DNA of 64,000 nucleotides from Bacteroides pyogenes_A (GCF_048595595.1 NZ_CP184347.1), one strand, 5' to 3'. Positions 28,201 through 37,170 are shown, counted from the stretch's first letter. The notes: generated from the sequence alone by a model not told the origin. Made by a program: numbers and translations.

Positions 28201-28534
28201 AGAAAGCTACCGGAAGAATTTCGTCCAACGCCTTTTCGTATTTTTCCAGAATTTCTTTTTCTATTTTATCTATTTGTGCGAAAACTCCCTCGCGTTCTTC
28301 CAGCTCGAGGCTTTCGATACTTTCTTTCAGCTCTTCAACTTTGGCGTTTTCTTCACTTGCCGACTGCCGGATATATTGTTTCAGTTCTTCCGTTTTGGCA
28401 CGGAGCGCGTCATTGTCCAATGCTTCAATCTCCGGGTAGGCCGCTTTGATTTTTTCTACCCAGGGCTTGACTTCTTTCATGTCTCGCGTAGATTTGTTTC
28501 CAAAAATCGAGCTTAAAAATTCATTAAATCCCAT
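25217..28534 (-). CDS. secA: Preprotein translocase ATPase SecA
   Basis: About 1105 residues from ATG 28534 (MGFNEFLSSIFG); the frame upstream holds only a TTG. SecA drives Sec-dependent export with ATP. Seen are Walker A (MATGEGKTLVATLP, about 190), the DEAD-like VDEVDSVLIDDART, the helicase motifs TIATNMAGRGTDIKL and QLRGRAGRQGDPGSS, a preprotein-binding insertion, a glutamine-rich linker, and the C-terminal zinc motif CPCGSGKKYKNC. Bacteroidota SecA is longer than that of E. coli because of insertions in the first 400 residues, as here. Confidence 0.98.
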   Translation of the reverse strand: MGFNEFLSSIFGNKSTRDMKEVKPWVEKIKAAYPEIEALDNDALRAKTEELKQYIRQSASEENAKVEELKESIESLELEEREGVFAQIDKIEKEILEKYEKALDEILPVAFSIVKATAKRFAENEEIVVTATDFDRQLAATKDFVRIEDDKAIYQNHWMAGGNDTLWNMVHYDVQLFGGVVLHKGKIAEMATGEGKTLVATLPVFLNALTGNGVHVVTVNDYLAKRDSEWMGPLYMFHGLSVDCIDRHQPNSDARRQAYLADITFGTNNEFGFDYLRDNMAISPKDLVQRPHNYAIVDEVDSVLIDDARTPLIISGPVPKGDDQLFEELRPLVERLVEAQKVLATKYLSEAKRMIASDDKKEVEEGFLALYRSHKCLPKNKALIKFLSEQGIKAGMLKTEEIYMEQNNKRMHEVTEPLYFVIDEKLNSVDLTDKGIDLITGNSEDPTLFVLPDIAAQLSELEVVTNLTDEERLQKKDELLTNYAIKSERVHTINQLLKAYTMFEKDDEYVVIDGQVKIVDEQTGRIMEGRRYSDGLHQAIEAKERVKVEAATQTFATITLQNYFRMYHKLSGMTGTAETEAGEFWDIYKLDVVVIPTNRPIARKDMNDRVYKTKREKYKAVIEEIEKLVQAGRPVLVGTTSVEISEMLSKMLAMRKIEHNVLNAKLHQREADIVAKAGLSGTVTIATNMAGRGTDIKLSPEVKAAGGLAIIGTERHESRRVDRQLRGRAGRQGDPGSSVFFVSLEDDLMRLFSSDRIASVMDRLGFQEGEMIEHKMISNSIERAQKKVEENNFGIRKRLLEYDDVMNKQRTVVYTKRRHALMGERIGMDIVNMIWDRCANSIENNDYEGCQLEMLQTLAMECPFTEEEFRNEKKEVLAEKAFGLAMSNFKRKAERLAQIANPVIKQVHENQGYMYENILIPITDGKRMYNISCNLKAAYESESKEVVKAFQKSILLHVIDEAWKENLRELDELKHSVQNASYEQKDPLLIYKLESVTLFDSMVDKINNQTTAILMRGQIPVQEGPADDQTRRVDVRQAAPERRQDMSKYREQKQDLNDPHQQAAAQQDTREVQKREPIRAEKTVGRNDPCPCGSGKKYKNCHGRN

Positions 28535-28579
28535 TTGTATATAGTCTATATTATTATTATCGGTTTTGAATAACTTGCG

Positions 28580-28587
28580 CAAAGTTA
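28580..28587 (-). promoter_or_regulatory. Bacteroides-type -7 box for secA
   Basis: On the minus strand TAACTTTG fits TAnnTTTG and lies 45 bp before the chosen secA ATG, supporting that start over the upstream TTG. No clear -33 TTTG is seen. Confidence 0.5.
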
Positions 28588-28639
28588 CATTAAAATGCTG
28601 ATTTATTTATGCTTTGCGCCTGTTTTTATAAGTAATATT

Positions 28640-30214
28640 TTATCGAAGTTCCGTCAGAGGTGTGGCAGTGCAGGCATTAGGTGCCCGGATACGCATAAAA
28701 TGCGATAGTGTAGGGGCTATGCGGTCGATGGTTACAGGAGTCTCTATGATGGAAGGCTTTACTCCATATCCCATGAAGACCAGCGGGGTGGGGGCATAGG
28801 AGTAGCGTACGACCTGACGGTCGTTGGTGTTTTCATCTACAATGCTCCAGCCGGGAAGTACGTCGATGACTAAATCGCCCGAACGTTTGCGGTGAAATCC
28901 GCTGCGTATTTTATAAATTTCGGGAGTCCATGCACCTAAAAGAAGCCTATGGGCGGAATATACCTCATTCACCCCGCTGAACTGAATCAGGAAAGCCGCG
29001 CATTTTTCCTGCACATCCGTCAAGTTCAGCTGCTTTTTTTCAAGTAACTTGTGATTCAGATAAATCTGCCGGTTATGATAAGCTTCCACATACTTCCCCT
29101 GACCGTAGGTAGCCATCAGATACATGTTCAACAAGGCGGCGCAACGGTTGAGGTGAAATTCTCCGCCCGGGATTTTGTAAGAACCGGAGTCAATAGGATC
29201 GTTGTCTGTATACCCGGTGGAGGTAACGAAGAACAGTACATTATGCAGTCCGATCTTTTTTTCAATCAGGTCTAATAACGTTCCGACGCATCGGTCGAGC
29301 CGAACATAAGTGTCTTGAATCTCCAATCCGGCTTCTTGTCCGGCTTTCTGTATATAGTTTCCTGCATAATAGGTAATTGCGAGCAGGTCTGTTACTTCGT
29401 CCGAACCGATGGAGCTTTTTCCCAATACTTCCGCTGCAAGGGCATTCACCTCCTCGTTGACCAAAGGGCTGGCGATGAACCGGCGGAATTTGTTCGAACG
29501 TTCGTCTTCGAATTTATGTTTGAAAGAGGCCTCTCTGCGGTTGGGCAGATACTTATACATGCTTCGCGGGAAAAGCGGTTCCCATGCGAGTCCCGATATC
29601 CTGAGGTCGATGGCTTTCCGGTCATTATACTGATTGGCCCACCAGGGAAATTCGCCGTAAAAAGTACTTCCGCTCCATTTCCCCGTATTCGGATTCAGCC
29701 AGAAAGCTCCGTTACCGCCATGTCCGGCGGCAAAAATTGCGACCTCGCAATCCGGAGCGATGGCGTATACCAATCCTTTTCCCTGCGTAGCCACCTTTAG
29801 TTCGTCGGCAATGGTGGAAGTCAGCAATTGGGTTGGCGCGCAAGTCTGCTCGGTGTAGTACCCCATAAACCCTTTGTCGTCGGTACTGTTGACCACGCGA
29901 AGTGTGCTTGCGTCCATCCACCCGTTGGCGATGATGCCGTTTACGGAAGGTGTAGTGCCGGTGTAAATGGCGGCGATGGCAGAAGCTCGGTCTACGCCAC
30001 TGAAAGTATATTCCGCATTATAAAATACTCTTCCTTCTTTCCAGAGGCGTTTGAATCCTTTTTCGCCGTAAAGCGACGAAAACGCTTCTAAGTAATCTGT
30101 GCGCAACTGGTCGATTGTAAGTCCGACCACCAGCTTCGGAGCGGCCGGAAGCGATTGTCCCTGAAGCCCCGTGAAAGTTAGCACGGTAATAAGAGAAGTA
30201 AGTATTCCTTTCAT
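28640..30214 (-). CDS. Alkaline-phosphatase-superfamily protein with degenerate active site
   Basis: 524 residues with a signal peptide (cleavage near LQGQS). The overall PafA-like layout is present: KLVVGLTIDQLRTDYL (metal Asp35 kept), IYTGTTPSVNGIIANGW, a DLLAITYYAGNYIQ block, VLFFVTSTGYTDND, and TPLVFMGYGVKP followed by DRIAPTLSHFMRI. The catalytic positions are changed: the usual TGPGH nucleophile stretch reads SGVDRAS, the DxxGH metal pair reads GNYIQ, the ADHG metal pair reads STGY, and the last histidine (THVPL) is a proline-threonine pair. It is therefore probably a binding or structural relative, not an active phosphatase. Its start overlaps the stop of the DUF4105 gene (ATGA, 30211-30214), so the two are coupled. 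Confidence 0.78.
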   Translation of the reverse strand: MKGILTSLITVLTFTGLQGQSLPAAPKLVVGLTIDQLRTDYLEAFSSLYGEKGFKRLWKEGRVFYNAEYTFSGVDRASAIAAIYTGTTPSVNGIIANGWMDASTLRVVNSTDDKGFMGYYTEQTCAPTQLLTSTIADELKVATQGKGLVYAIAPDCEVAIFAAGHGGNGAFWLNPNTGKWSGSTFYGEFPWWANQYNDRKAIDLRISGLAWEPLFPRSMYKYLPNRREASFKHKFEDERSNKFRRFIASPLVNEEVNALAAEVLGKSSIGSDEVTDLLAITYYAGNYIQKAGQEAGLEIQDTYVRLDRCVGTLLDLIEKKIGLHNVLFFVTSTGYTDNDPIDSGSYKIPGGEFHLNRCAALLNMYLMATYGQGKYVEAYHNRQIYLNHKLLEKKQLNLTDVQEKCAAFLIQFSGVNEVYSAHRLLLGAWTPEIYKIRSGFHRKRSGDLVIDVLPGWSIVDENTNDRQVVRYSYAPTPLVFMGYGVKPSIIETPVTIDRIAPTLSHFMRIRAPNACTATPLTELR

Positions 30215-31401
30215 TCTTTTTTTGTATAAGTCAAGATTATGTTGCTTGCCGAACGTATCAACAAACTGAGTGCCAAAGGTACAACGGCGAAGTCAATATT
30301 TTGAGGTATTAAGGGGAAAAGGATTATAAAAAACATTAAAACGAGAAAGTTGAGGGTATGATATGCGCATTTCTTTCTTTTCCGCACACAATATATAATA
30401 TAAGGAAGCAATAATAAATGCAGAGGATGGAATGCTATCAATAGAAAATTCGGGTTGAGGGCGGGATGTTGCGAGAAGATAGCCAAGAACGCAAGGATAC
30501 ATCCGGCAATTCCAGCAGCTCCGAATAGCAAGAGGTCGATTCCCCAAAGCCCTTTCCCTGTGCGTATTCCGTAAATGGTGAAAGCGACAGCGAGAATAAA
30601 TAAGAGTAGAGAGCTTTGGAAAGGAGTAGGGAACCAAACTCCGGCATCCGTTGACGTTTTCGCTTGAATGATCTCTTCCGTTGAAGCGACCAACGGGCGT
30701 CGCTTAATTTCGTTTCCTACGTGAGCTCCGGCAAAAGCGTTCATCAAATAATACGGAGCAAACATCATTTGGCGGCGATTGATAGGACGGTCGGCTGCGC
30801 TGCCTAAGCAAAAGTCCATACCGAATCGTGCCCATGGATGGTCTTTGCAAAATTCGTGAATAATTCTCCGGTAAGTGCGTGATCCGTCTTTCGGATACGA
30901 GGGGTAAAGAATTCCGTCCATCACACACTCCTCTATTCTATCCCGAGGGCGTGTAGAGCAATTATCGTAAAAATAGTTGTATCTGTAAATCCGGTTTTCG
31001 GGCAGATAATTCCTTTCCAATAGGAAAAGAAGACGCTCTTTTTCTTTTGGCGTCAAATTAAGCTCCTGTTGCCATACGCTTCTGCCATAATAAGCATACT
31101 CCCCAACGAAAAAATCGAATTCGGTCACTCCCAGTTGATAGTCGGTTTCGCCGAGAGCGAAGCGGAAAATGAAATTGGGCGCATTGAAGCTGAATAAACC
31201 GTAGTTGAATACCACATCTATATTCCGCGACAGATTCTGATAGCGTATGGCGGTGTGCCCGAACAGGGTGTAGATTTCTTCTCCCGGCGAACAAGTGAGC
31301 AGGCTGATATGGACAGAATCGCTTTGGCTTGCTGAGGCTTTTTCCGCAGGAAAGTATGGTATGAGCAACGCAAGTAGCAAACAGAGTATGTATCGTTTCA
31401 T
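30211..31401 (-). CDS. DUF4105/Lnb-like membrane protein
   Basis: About 396 residues from ATG 31401. A signal peptide is followed by a periplasmic Lnb N-terminal (DUF4105) domain with the conserved LLTCSPGEEIYTLFGHTAIRY (Cys37, His49) and YFYDNCSTRPRDRI (Cys148). The last 150 residues hold five hydrophobic spans (LLLFILAVAFTIYGI, LLLFGAAGIAGCILAFLAIF, LLIAFHPLHLLLLPYIIY and two more). The domain is related to Lnb, which transfers acyl chains to lipoprotein N-termini in some Gram-positives, so a lipoprotein-modifying role is a reasonable guess in this lipoprotein-rich genus. It is translationally coupled to the phosphatase-like gene downstream. Confidence 0.78.
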   Translation of the reverse strand: MKRYILCLLLALLIPYFPAEKASASQSDSVHISLLTCSPGEEIYTLFGHTAIRYQNLSRNIDVVFNYGLFSFNAPNFIFRFALGETDYQLGVTEFDFFVGEYAYYGRSVWQQELNLTPKEKERLLFLLERNYLPENRIYRYNYFYDNCSTRPRDRIEECVMDGILYPSYPKDGSRTYRRIIHEFCKDHPWARFGMDFCLGSAADRPINRRQMMFAPYYLMNAFAGAHVGNEIKRRPLVASTEEIIQAKTSTDAGVWFPTPFQSSLLLFILAVAFTIYGIRTGKGLWGIDLLLFGAAGIAGCILAFLAIFSQHPALNPNFLLIAFHPLHLLLLPYIIYCVRKRKKCAYHTLNFLVLMFFIILFPLIPQNIDFAVVPLALSLLIRSASNIILTYTKKE

Positions 31402-31431
31402 CGGATGTACTTTTATATAGTTTGTCGGCAA

Positions 31432-31741
31432 AGATAAGAAGATATCTTGTTTTTTGGGGTATTTGTACGTTGGAAATACTTCTTAAAATATTCCTGATTT
31501 CTCAAGGAAACAATAGAAAGGTTGTTCTCATTCCTTTTTTTATCCTAATTGATATTTGCTGATAGATATTCCGGCTATCTGGTTATAGTGGCTGTGGATA
31601 ATATCGAACATGTTGTGTAGGAAGGTTTGGCTATCCGGGAATGGATGGTTGGCGTATTGTGGAAGATATGTCATATTGAAAAAAGATATGTTCATGCTTC
31701 TTCTTTTCCTTTTTTAGTTTACCTTTGTAGCCTTAAAAGTA
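31432..31741 (+). promoter_or_regulatory. Divergent intergenic region with coaX promoter
   Basis: 310 bp between the DUF4105 gene and coaX. TACCTTTG at 31720-31727 fits the -7 consensus TAnnTTTG and is 14 bp before the coaX ATG, so the coaX leader would be very short. No other element is recognised. Confidence 0.5.
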
Positions 31742-32479
31742 ATGATTTTGAATCTGGTTATCGATATAGGAAATACAACGGTAAAAGTGGCTTTGTTCGA
31801 CAGGGACGGCATGGCTGAAACGTTGGTCGAGTCTAATTGCTCATTAGACTTTCTGAAGCCGTTCTGTGCGAAATATTCCGTGAAGCGGGGCATTATAGCT
31901 ACTGTCGTCGATTTGGACGAGACTTTACGGGCACAGCTTGCTTCCCTGCCGTTTCCTTTGTTGTGGCTCGATAATAAAACCCCTTTGCCCGTAATCAATC
32001 TTTACGAAACGCCCGAGACGCTTGGTTACGATCGGATAGCTGCCGTAGTGGGTGCAAACGGTGAATACCCCGATAATGACTTGCTGGTAATTGATGCAGG
32101 TACTTGCATTACTTACGAATTTATAGACGCCCAGGGAAGATATCACGGCGGAAATATTTCACCCGGTATGCAGATGCGTTTTAAAGCCCTTCATCAGTTT
32201 ACGGGACGTCTCCCGCTGGTGGTGCCCGAAGGGCGGAAACCCGCTATGGGAAACGATACCGAGACGGCCATTCGTGCAGGCGTACTGAAAGGAATGGAGT
32301 ATGAAATTGCAGGTTATATTGCTGCCATGAAGTATAAATATCCTGAACTTTTGGTTTTTTTAACGGGTGGAGATGAATTTTCTTTTGATACAAGCGTAAA
32401 AAGTATCATCTTTGCAGATAGATTTTTAGTGTTGAAAGGATTAAATAGAATTTTAAACTATAATAATGACAGGATTTAA
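31742..32479 (+). CDS. coaX: Type III pantothenate kinase
   Basis: 245 residues. It phosphorylates pantothenate, the first step of coenzyme A synthesis. The ASKHA-fold signatures are present: the N-terminal phosphate loop DIGNTTVKVALFD, the substrate region GYDRIAAVVGA, the central LVIDAGTCITYEF and GGNISPGMQMR, and the C-terminal adenine-binding VFLTGGDEFSF. Type III is the usual CoaX of Bacteroides. The stop overlaps the start of the following outer membrane protein by 14 bp, so translation is coupled and the two belong to one operon with the TPR, lptC and CBS genes. Confidence 0.95.
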   Translation: MILNLVIDIGNTTVKVALFDRDGMAETLVESNCSLDFLKPFCAKYSVKRGIIATVVDLDETLRAQLASLPFPLLWLDNKTPLPVINLYETPETLGYDRIAAVVGANGEYPDNDLLVIDAGTCITYEFIDAQGRYHGGNISPGMQMRFKALHQFTGRLPLVVPEGRKPAMGNDTETAIRAGVLKGMEYEIAGYIAAMKYKYPELLVFLTGGDEFSFDTSVKSIIFADRFLVLKGLNRILNYNNDRI

Positions 32480-33761
32480 ACAGACCCTATGTACGCTTCT
32501 GTTCACAATGGTTACCGGAGTGGTGGTCGCTCAAAATAATACAAATTCCCCCTACACACGATATGGCTACGGCGACCTGTCCGATCAAAGCTTTGGAAAC
32601 AGTAAAGCTATGGGGGGGATTGCTTTCGGACTTCGTGACGGAGCGCAGATAAATCCGCTGAATCCTGCCTCGTATACGGCCATTGATTCGCTGACGTGTT
32701 TGTTTGAAGGAGGTGTTAGTCTACAGAATATGAACATCAGTCATAACGGTGTAAAGTTGAATGCCAAGAATTCGAGTTTCGATTATCTGGCTATGCAGTT
32801 CCGCCTGCGCCCTTGGCTAGCAATGAGTATCGGGCTGTTGCCGTTTTCTAATGTGGGATATGATGTATCTGACACCCGGACGACGAAGGATGGATTGACC
32901 TACGCCCGTAATTTTACAGGAAACGGCAGTTTATACCAGATGTATGGCGGCTTGGGGGTGAAAATAAAAAAGAACTTATCGTTAGGGGTGAACGCTTCTT
33001 ATTTCTGGGGAGACATAGACCGCTTGCAGACAATGTTTTATCCGGGAATGTCATCGAATGTCTACTCCTATAGAAAGAAAACCGGTTTGTCTGTTTCGGA
33101 CTATAAGCTGGATTTTGGGTTGCAGTATACGATGGCTTTGGGCAAAGACCGTTCGATGACGGTAGGAGCTGTATACTCTCCGAAACACGAGTTGAATGGC
33201 GATCAAAAGATCGTGACTACGCTTTCGACAGAGTCCGAAGTAGGAACCGTTACCGATAAAAGTGCAGGCATAACTATGGAATTGCCCAATTTTTTCGGAG
33301 CAGGTGTAACTTATAAATATAATGGGCATTTTATTGTCGGAATTGATTACAGCCTGCAGCAGTGGTCGAAAGTTAAAAACAAAATAACGACTGACGATGC
33401 AGCCTTACGCAAAGATTTTGAGGCAACGTACGATCTTTGTGATCGTTCCAAAATATCGTTGGGAGGAGAATATATTCCCGATCCGTCCGGACGTTCTTAT
33501 TTCGGGCATATAAAATATCGTTTAGGAGCGTATTACACCACTCCTTATTATAAAGTCGACGGTAAAAAAGCGACTCAGGAATATGGGGTTACTGCCGGAT
33601 TAGGACTACCTGTTCCACGCTCACGCTCTATCCTGAGCATCGGCGCTCAGTTCGTGCATATAAAAGCGAAAGAGTCGAATCTGCTTAGTGAGAATATTTT
33701 TCGCATAAGTGTCGGATTGACGTTCAACGAACGCTGGTTCTTTAAACGTAGAGTGGAGTAA
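32466..33761 (+). CDS. Outer membrane beta-barrel protein, FadL-like
   Basis: 431 residues with a signal peptide ending VVVAQ. The N-terminal NSPYTRYGYGDLSDQSFGNSKAMGGIAFGLRDG and INPLNPASYTAIDSLTC resemble the plug and hatch of FadL/OmpP1-type channels, and the rest alternates hydrophobic and polar residues as in a barrel (YGVTAGLGLPVP, FRISVGLTFNERWFFK at the end). Likely cargo is hydrophobic compounds, but no substrate can be named. It sits between coaX and a TPR protein ahead of lptC, a setting conserved in Bacteroides and tied to envelope assembly. Confidence 0.78.
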   Translation: MTGFKQTLCTLLFTMVTGVVVAQNNTNSPYTRYGYGDLSDQSFGNSKAMGGIAFGLRDGAQINPLNPASYTAIDSLTCLFEGGVSLQNMNISHNGVKLNAKNSSFDYLAMQFRLRPWLAMSIGLLPFSNVGYDVSDTRTTKDGLTYARNFTGNGSLYQMYGGLGVKIKKNLSLGVNASYFWGDIDRLQTMFYPGMSSNVYSYRKKTGLSVSDYKLDFGLQYTMALGKDRSMTVGAVYSPKHELNGDQKIVTTLSTESEVGTVTDKSAGITMELPNFFGAGVTYKYNGHFIVGIDYSLQQWSKVKNKITTDDAALRKDFEATYDLCDRSKISLGGEYIPDPSGRSYFGHIKYRLGAYYTTPYYKVDGKKATQEYGVTAGLGLPVPRSRSILSIGAQFVHIKAKESNLLSENIFRISVGLTFNERWFFKRRVE

Positions 33762-33825
33762 CTTGTTTGGAATTTGAGTTGAGAGAAGTAGACGATATAG
33801 TAATAATAACTAAAATTTAGATACA

Positions 33826-35154
33826 ATGAAAATTAAAACGCTTGTGGCTATACTGTTTCTGGCGGCAGGAACAACGACTGTGGCGGCACAGAATGATACG
33901 ACTAACTGTAATTCGAACAGCAGTATCTCTCATGAGGCTGTACGCTCAGGAAGTTTTAAAGATGCATATCTTCCTTGGAAAGCAGTGTTGGAGAATTGTC
34001 CCACACTCCGTTTCTATACTTTTACCGATGGATATAAAATTTTGAAAGGATTGTTAGGACAAATTAGTGATAAGAATTCGCCTGAGTATAAGAAGTATTT
34101 CGATGAACTTATGAATACGCATGATTTGCGTATGAAGTATACCCCTGATTTTCTTGCAAAAGGCGTTAAAGTATCTTCAGTAGACGAAGCGTTGGGTATT
34201 AAAGCGGTAGATTATATCGCTCTGGCCCCGTCGATAGATGTTAATCTGGCATATAAATGGCTGAGTGAATCGGTGAACGCAGTGAAAGGTGAATCGGCAG
34301 GCGCCACTCTCTTTTACTTCTTGCAGATGTCTCTTGATAAACTGAAAACAGACGCTAATCATAAAGAGCAATTTATTCAGGATTATCTGGCTGCTTCAGA
34401 ATACGTAGACGCAGCTTTGGCTTCTACCGAAAAAGAGAATGTGAAGAAGTCCTTGCAAGGTATCAAAGATAACTTGGTTGCTTTGTTTATCAATAGCGGA
34501 ACAGCCGATTGCGAGTCTTTGCAAGCTATCTACGCTCCGAAAGTAGAAGCGAATCAAAAAGACTTGGCTTATCTGAAGAAGGTAATCGATATCATGAAAA
34601 TGATGAAATGTACTGATAGCGAGGCTTATTTACAAGCATCTTACTATGTCTATAAGATGGATCCTACTCCCGATGCCGCTACCGGATGCGCTTATCAGGC
34701 TTTCAAGAAAGGCGATATTGATGCTGCGGTAAAATTCTTTGATGAAGCAATCAATTTGGAGACTAACAATGCTGCCAAAGCCGAAAAGGCCTATGCAACC
34801 GCAGCTGTTTTAGCTTCTGCAAAGAAATTGTCTCAAGCAAGATCATATTGTCAGAAAGCAATTAGCTACAATGGAAACTATGGAGCTCCTTATATTTTGA
34901 TAGCCAATTTGTATGCAACCAGCCCTAACTGGAGCGATGAGTCCGCATTGAATAAATGTACTTATTTTGTGGTGATCGATAAGCTGCAACAAGCCAAGTC
35001 GGTTGATCCGAGTGTGGCCGAAGAGGCAAACAGACTGATCGGCAGATATTCTGCTCATACTCCCCAGGCGAAAGATCTCTTTATGTTGGGATATAAGCAA
35101 GGCGACCGTATTACAATTGGCGGATGGATTGGAGAGACTACAACGATTAGATAA
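33826..35154 (+). CDS. Secreted TPR-repeat protein
   Basis: 442 residues with a signal peptide ending TTVAAQ. The N-terminal 250 residues are helical, with paired cysteines (TNCNSN and LENCPTL), and the C-terminal half (about 250-400) contains TPR-like helices (DAATGCAYQAFKKGDIDAAVKFFDEAIN, AYATAAVLASAKKLSQARSYCQKAISYNG). TPR proteins usually scaffold protein complexes; here the position between an outer membrane barrel and lptC points to the periplasm or the inner face of the outer membrane. No enzyme motif is seen. It begins 64 bp after the barrel gene. Confidence 0.82.
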   Translation: MKIKTLVAILFLAAGTTTVAAQNDTTNCNSNSSISHEAVRSGSFKDAYLPWKAVLENCPTLRFYTFTDGYKILKGLLGQISDKNSPEYKKYFDELMNTHDLRMKYTPDFLAKGVKVSSVDEALGIKAVDYIALAPSIDVNLAYKWLSESVNAVKGESAGATLFYFLQMSLDKLKTDANHKEQFIQDYLAASEYVDAALASTEKENVKKSLQGIKDNLVALFINSGTADCESLQAIYAPKVEANQKDLAYLKKVIDIMKMMKCTDSEAYLQASYYVYKMDPTPDAATGCAYQAFKKGDIDAAVKFFDEAINLETNNAAKAEKAYATAAVLASAKKLSQARSYCQKAISYNGNYGAPYILIANLYATSPNWSDESALNKCTYFVVIDKLQQAKSVDPSVAEEANRLIGRYSAHTPQAKDLFMLGYKQGDRITIGGWIGETTTIR

Positions 35155-35158
35155 CTTT

Positions 35159-35791
35159 ATGTTGCGAAAACGAAGTATCCGTTTATTGCATAGGAGCAAG
35201 AGCATAACAATTGTCTTCGGGGGAATTGTTATGCTTCTTTTATTTTCTTCCTGCAATGACAAGAAAAAGTCTTTAGGGGCTGCCATTACCGAGCGTGATT
35301 CTCTATCGGTACTGAATACAGTTGGGATGACAAGTCTTATTTCGGACTCAGGGGTGACACGCTATCGCATAAAAACGGAAGAGTGGTTGGTGTATGACAG
35401 GAAGCGTCCTTCTTATTGGGCATTCGAAAAAGGAGTGTATTTGGAGCAATTCGATTCTTTGCTTCATGTGGAGGCCAGCATCAAAGCTGATACGGCTTAT
35501 TACTATGATCGGGAAAAGTTATGGAAATTGATGGGACGTGTAGATATACAGAATCGTAAAGGTGAGCGTTTTAATACAGAACTGCTGTATTGGAATCAAA
35601 CCGATCGGAAAGTATATTCGGACAAGTTCATACGCATTCAGCAGCCCGACCGGATTATTACCGGTTATGGGTTTGACTCCAACGAGCAAATGACTGTTTA
35701 TGTAATCCACAATATAGGAGGAGTCTTTGACGTAGACGAAACAGCTCCTAACGCTCAGCTGGATTCATTGCAAAAAGACTCTGTGAAATAA
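35159..35791 (+). CDS. lptC: LPS export periplasmic protein LptC
   Basis: About 210 residues from ATG 35159; the frame also runs upstream to a TTG at 35117 inside the TPR gene, but the ATG leaves a good lipoprotein-type signal (MLLLFSSCN). The body is the LptC/OstA beta-jellyroll: SDSGVTRYRIKTEEWLVYD, WAFEKGVYLEQFD, KADTAYYYDREKLWKLMGRVDIQN, and FNTELLYWNQTDRKVYSDKFIRI. LptC passes lipopolysaccharide from the LptBFG transporter to LptA. The gene starts 4 bp after the TPR stop. Its partner lptE is also in the window, about 9 kb on. Confidence 0.88.
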   Translation: MLRKRSIRLLHRSKSITIVFGGIVMLLLFSSCNDKKKSLGAAITERDSLSVLNTVGMTSLISDSGVTRYRIKTEEWLVYDRKRPSYWAFEKGVYLEQFDSLLHVEASIKADTAYYYDREKLWKLMGRVDIQNRKGERFNTELLYWNQTDRKVYSDKFIRIQQPDRIITGYGFDSNEQMTVYVIHNIGGVFDVDETAPNAQLDSLQKDSVK

Positions 35792-35793
35792 CT

Positions 35794-37050
35794 ATGAATA
35801 TTTATCTTTCTCTTATCATTACAATGGCTTTCTCTGCGTTCTTTTCGGGAATGGAGATCGCTTTTGTATCAGTAGACAAGTTGCGTTTTGAAATGGCTCG
35901 GAAGCGAACTGTCTCCTCTCGAATCCTCTCCACTTTTTTAAAAAATCCCAACGAGTTTATTTCTACTATGTTAGTGGGGAATAATATTGCATTGGTTATT
36001 TACGGTATTCTGATGGCTCAGATTATCGGTGATGCTTTTCTGACAGGTGTTGTCGAAAATCATTTCCTGATGGTTCTGATTCAAACCGTTATTTCCACTT
36101 TAATAATTCTCGTAACAGGAGAATTTCTTCCGAAGACATTGTTTAAAATCAATCCTAATTGGGTTTTAAACGTATTTGCTGTTCCTTTATTCTTTTGTTA
36201 TGTAATTCTATATCCTATTTCTAAATTTTCTTCAGGCTTGTCATATTTCTTTCTGCGGCTTTTCGGCTTGAAAGTAAATAAAGAAGTATCTAATAAAGCA
36301 TTCAGTAAAATTGATCTGGACTATTTTGTTCAAGCGGGTATCGACAATGCAGAAAATGAGGAAGAGTTGGATACAGAAGTGAAGATTTTTCAGAATGCAC
36401 TTGATTTTTCCAGTGTTAGGATACGCGACTGTATTGTACCCCGTACGGAGATTGTGGCGGTGGATGTGGGCGCTTCGCTTGAAGAGCTCAAGAACAGATT
36501 TATCGAATCGGGAATTTCGAAGATTATTGTTTATGATGGTAATATTGACAATATCGTGGGATATATTCATTCGTCGGAAATGTTCCGGAATCCCAAAGAA
36601 TGGCCGGACAACTTGACGAATGTGCCCATCGTGCCCGAGACAATGGCTGCTAATAAGCTGATGAAGCTCTTCATGCAACAGAAAAAAACGATTGCTGTGG
36701 TGGTAGACGAATTCGGAGGAACAGCAGGTATCGTGTCGCTGGAGGACTTAGTTGAAGAAATATTCGGAGATATAGAGGATGAACATGACAATACTTCTTA
36801 TATCTGTAAAGAAATAGGTGAAAGCGAATACATTTTGTCGGCGCGTTTGGAAATCGGTAAAGTTAATGAGATGTTCGGCCTTGATTTACCCGAATCGGAC
36901 GATTACCTGACAGTGGGAGGATTGATTTTAGACCAATATCAAAGCCTGCCGAAACTGCACGATTTGATTCAGGTAGGCAGATATCAGTTTAAGATTATTA
37001 AGGTGACAGCCACTAAAATAGAGCTTGTTCGGCTTAAAGTCCTGGAATAA
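35794..37050 (+). CDS. CNNM/CBS-domain membrane protein (hemolysin/CorC family, GldE-like)
   Basis: 418 residues. The N-terminal CNNM domain (about 1-180) spans the membrane three to four times (FSGMEIAFVSVDKLRFEMARKR, STMLVGNNIALVIYGI, VTGEFLPKTLFKINP). Two CBS domains follow (about 205-330; IVPRTEIVAVDVGA, VVVDEFGGTAGIVSLEDLVEEIFGDIEDEHD), then a CorC_HlyC C-terminal domain (about 340-415; DYLTVGGLIL). Members take part in divalent cation transport, and the Flavobacterium homologue GldE affects lipoprotein function. It begins 2 bp after lptC, so it is in the same operon. Confidence 0.9.
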   Translation: MNIYLSLIITMAFSAFFSGMEIAFVSVDKLRFEMARKRTVSSRILSTFLKNPNEFISTMLVGNNIALVIYGILMAQIIGDAFLTGVVENHFLMVLIQTVISTLIILVTGEFLPKTLFKINPNWVLNVFAVPLFFCYVILYPISKFSSGLSYFFLRLFGLKVNKEVSNKAFSKIDLDYFVQAGIDNAENEEELDTEVKIFQNALDFSSVRIRDCIVPRTEIVAVDVGASLEELKNRFIESGISKIIVYDGNIDNIVGYIHSSEMFRNPKEWPDNLTNVPIVPETMAANKLMKLFMQQKKTIAVVVDEFGGTAGIVSLEDLVEEIFGDIEDEHDNTSYICKEIGESEYILSARLEIGKVNEMFGLDLPESDDYLTVGGLILDQYQSLPKLHDLIQVGRYQFKIIKVTATKIELVRLKVLE

Positions 37051-37170
37051 TTTCGACATCTATGATTTTTTTGCTTAATAAATAGACGCATATTTGCATT
37101 TTTTGTATCTTCGTGCGCTAAAAAGACCAAGTAAAGAAATAATAATAAACATAAATCGTATTAATAGAAA

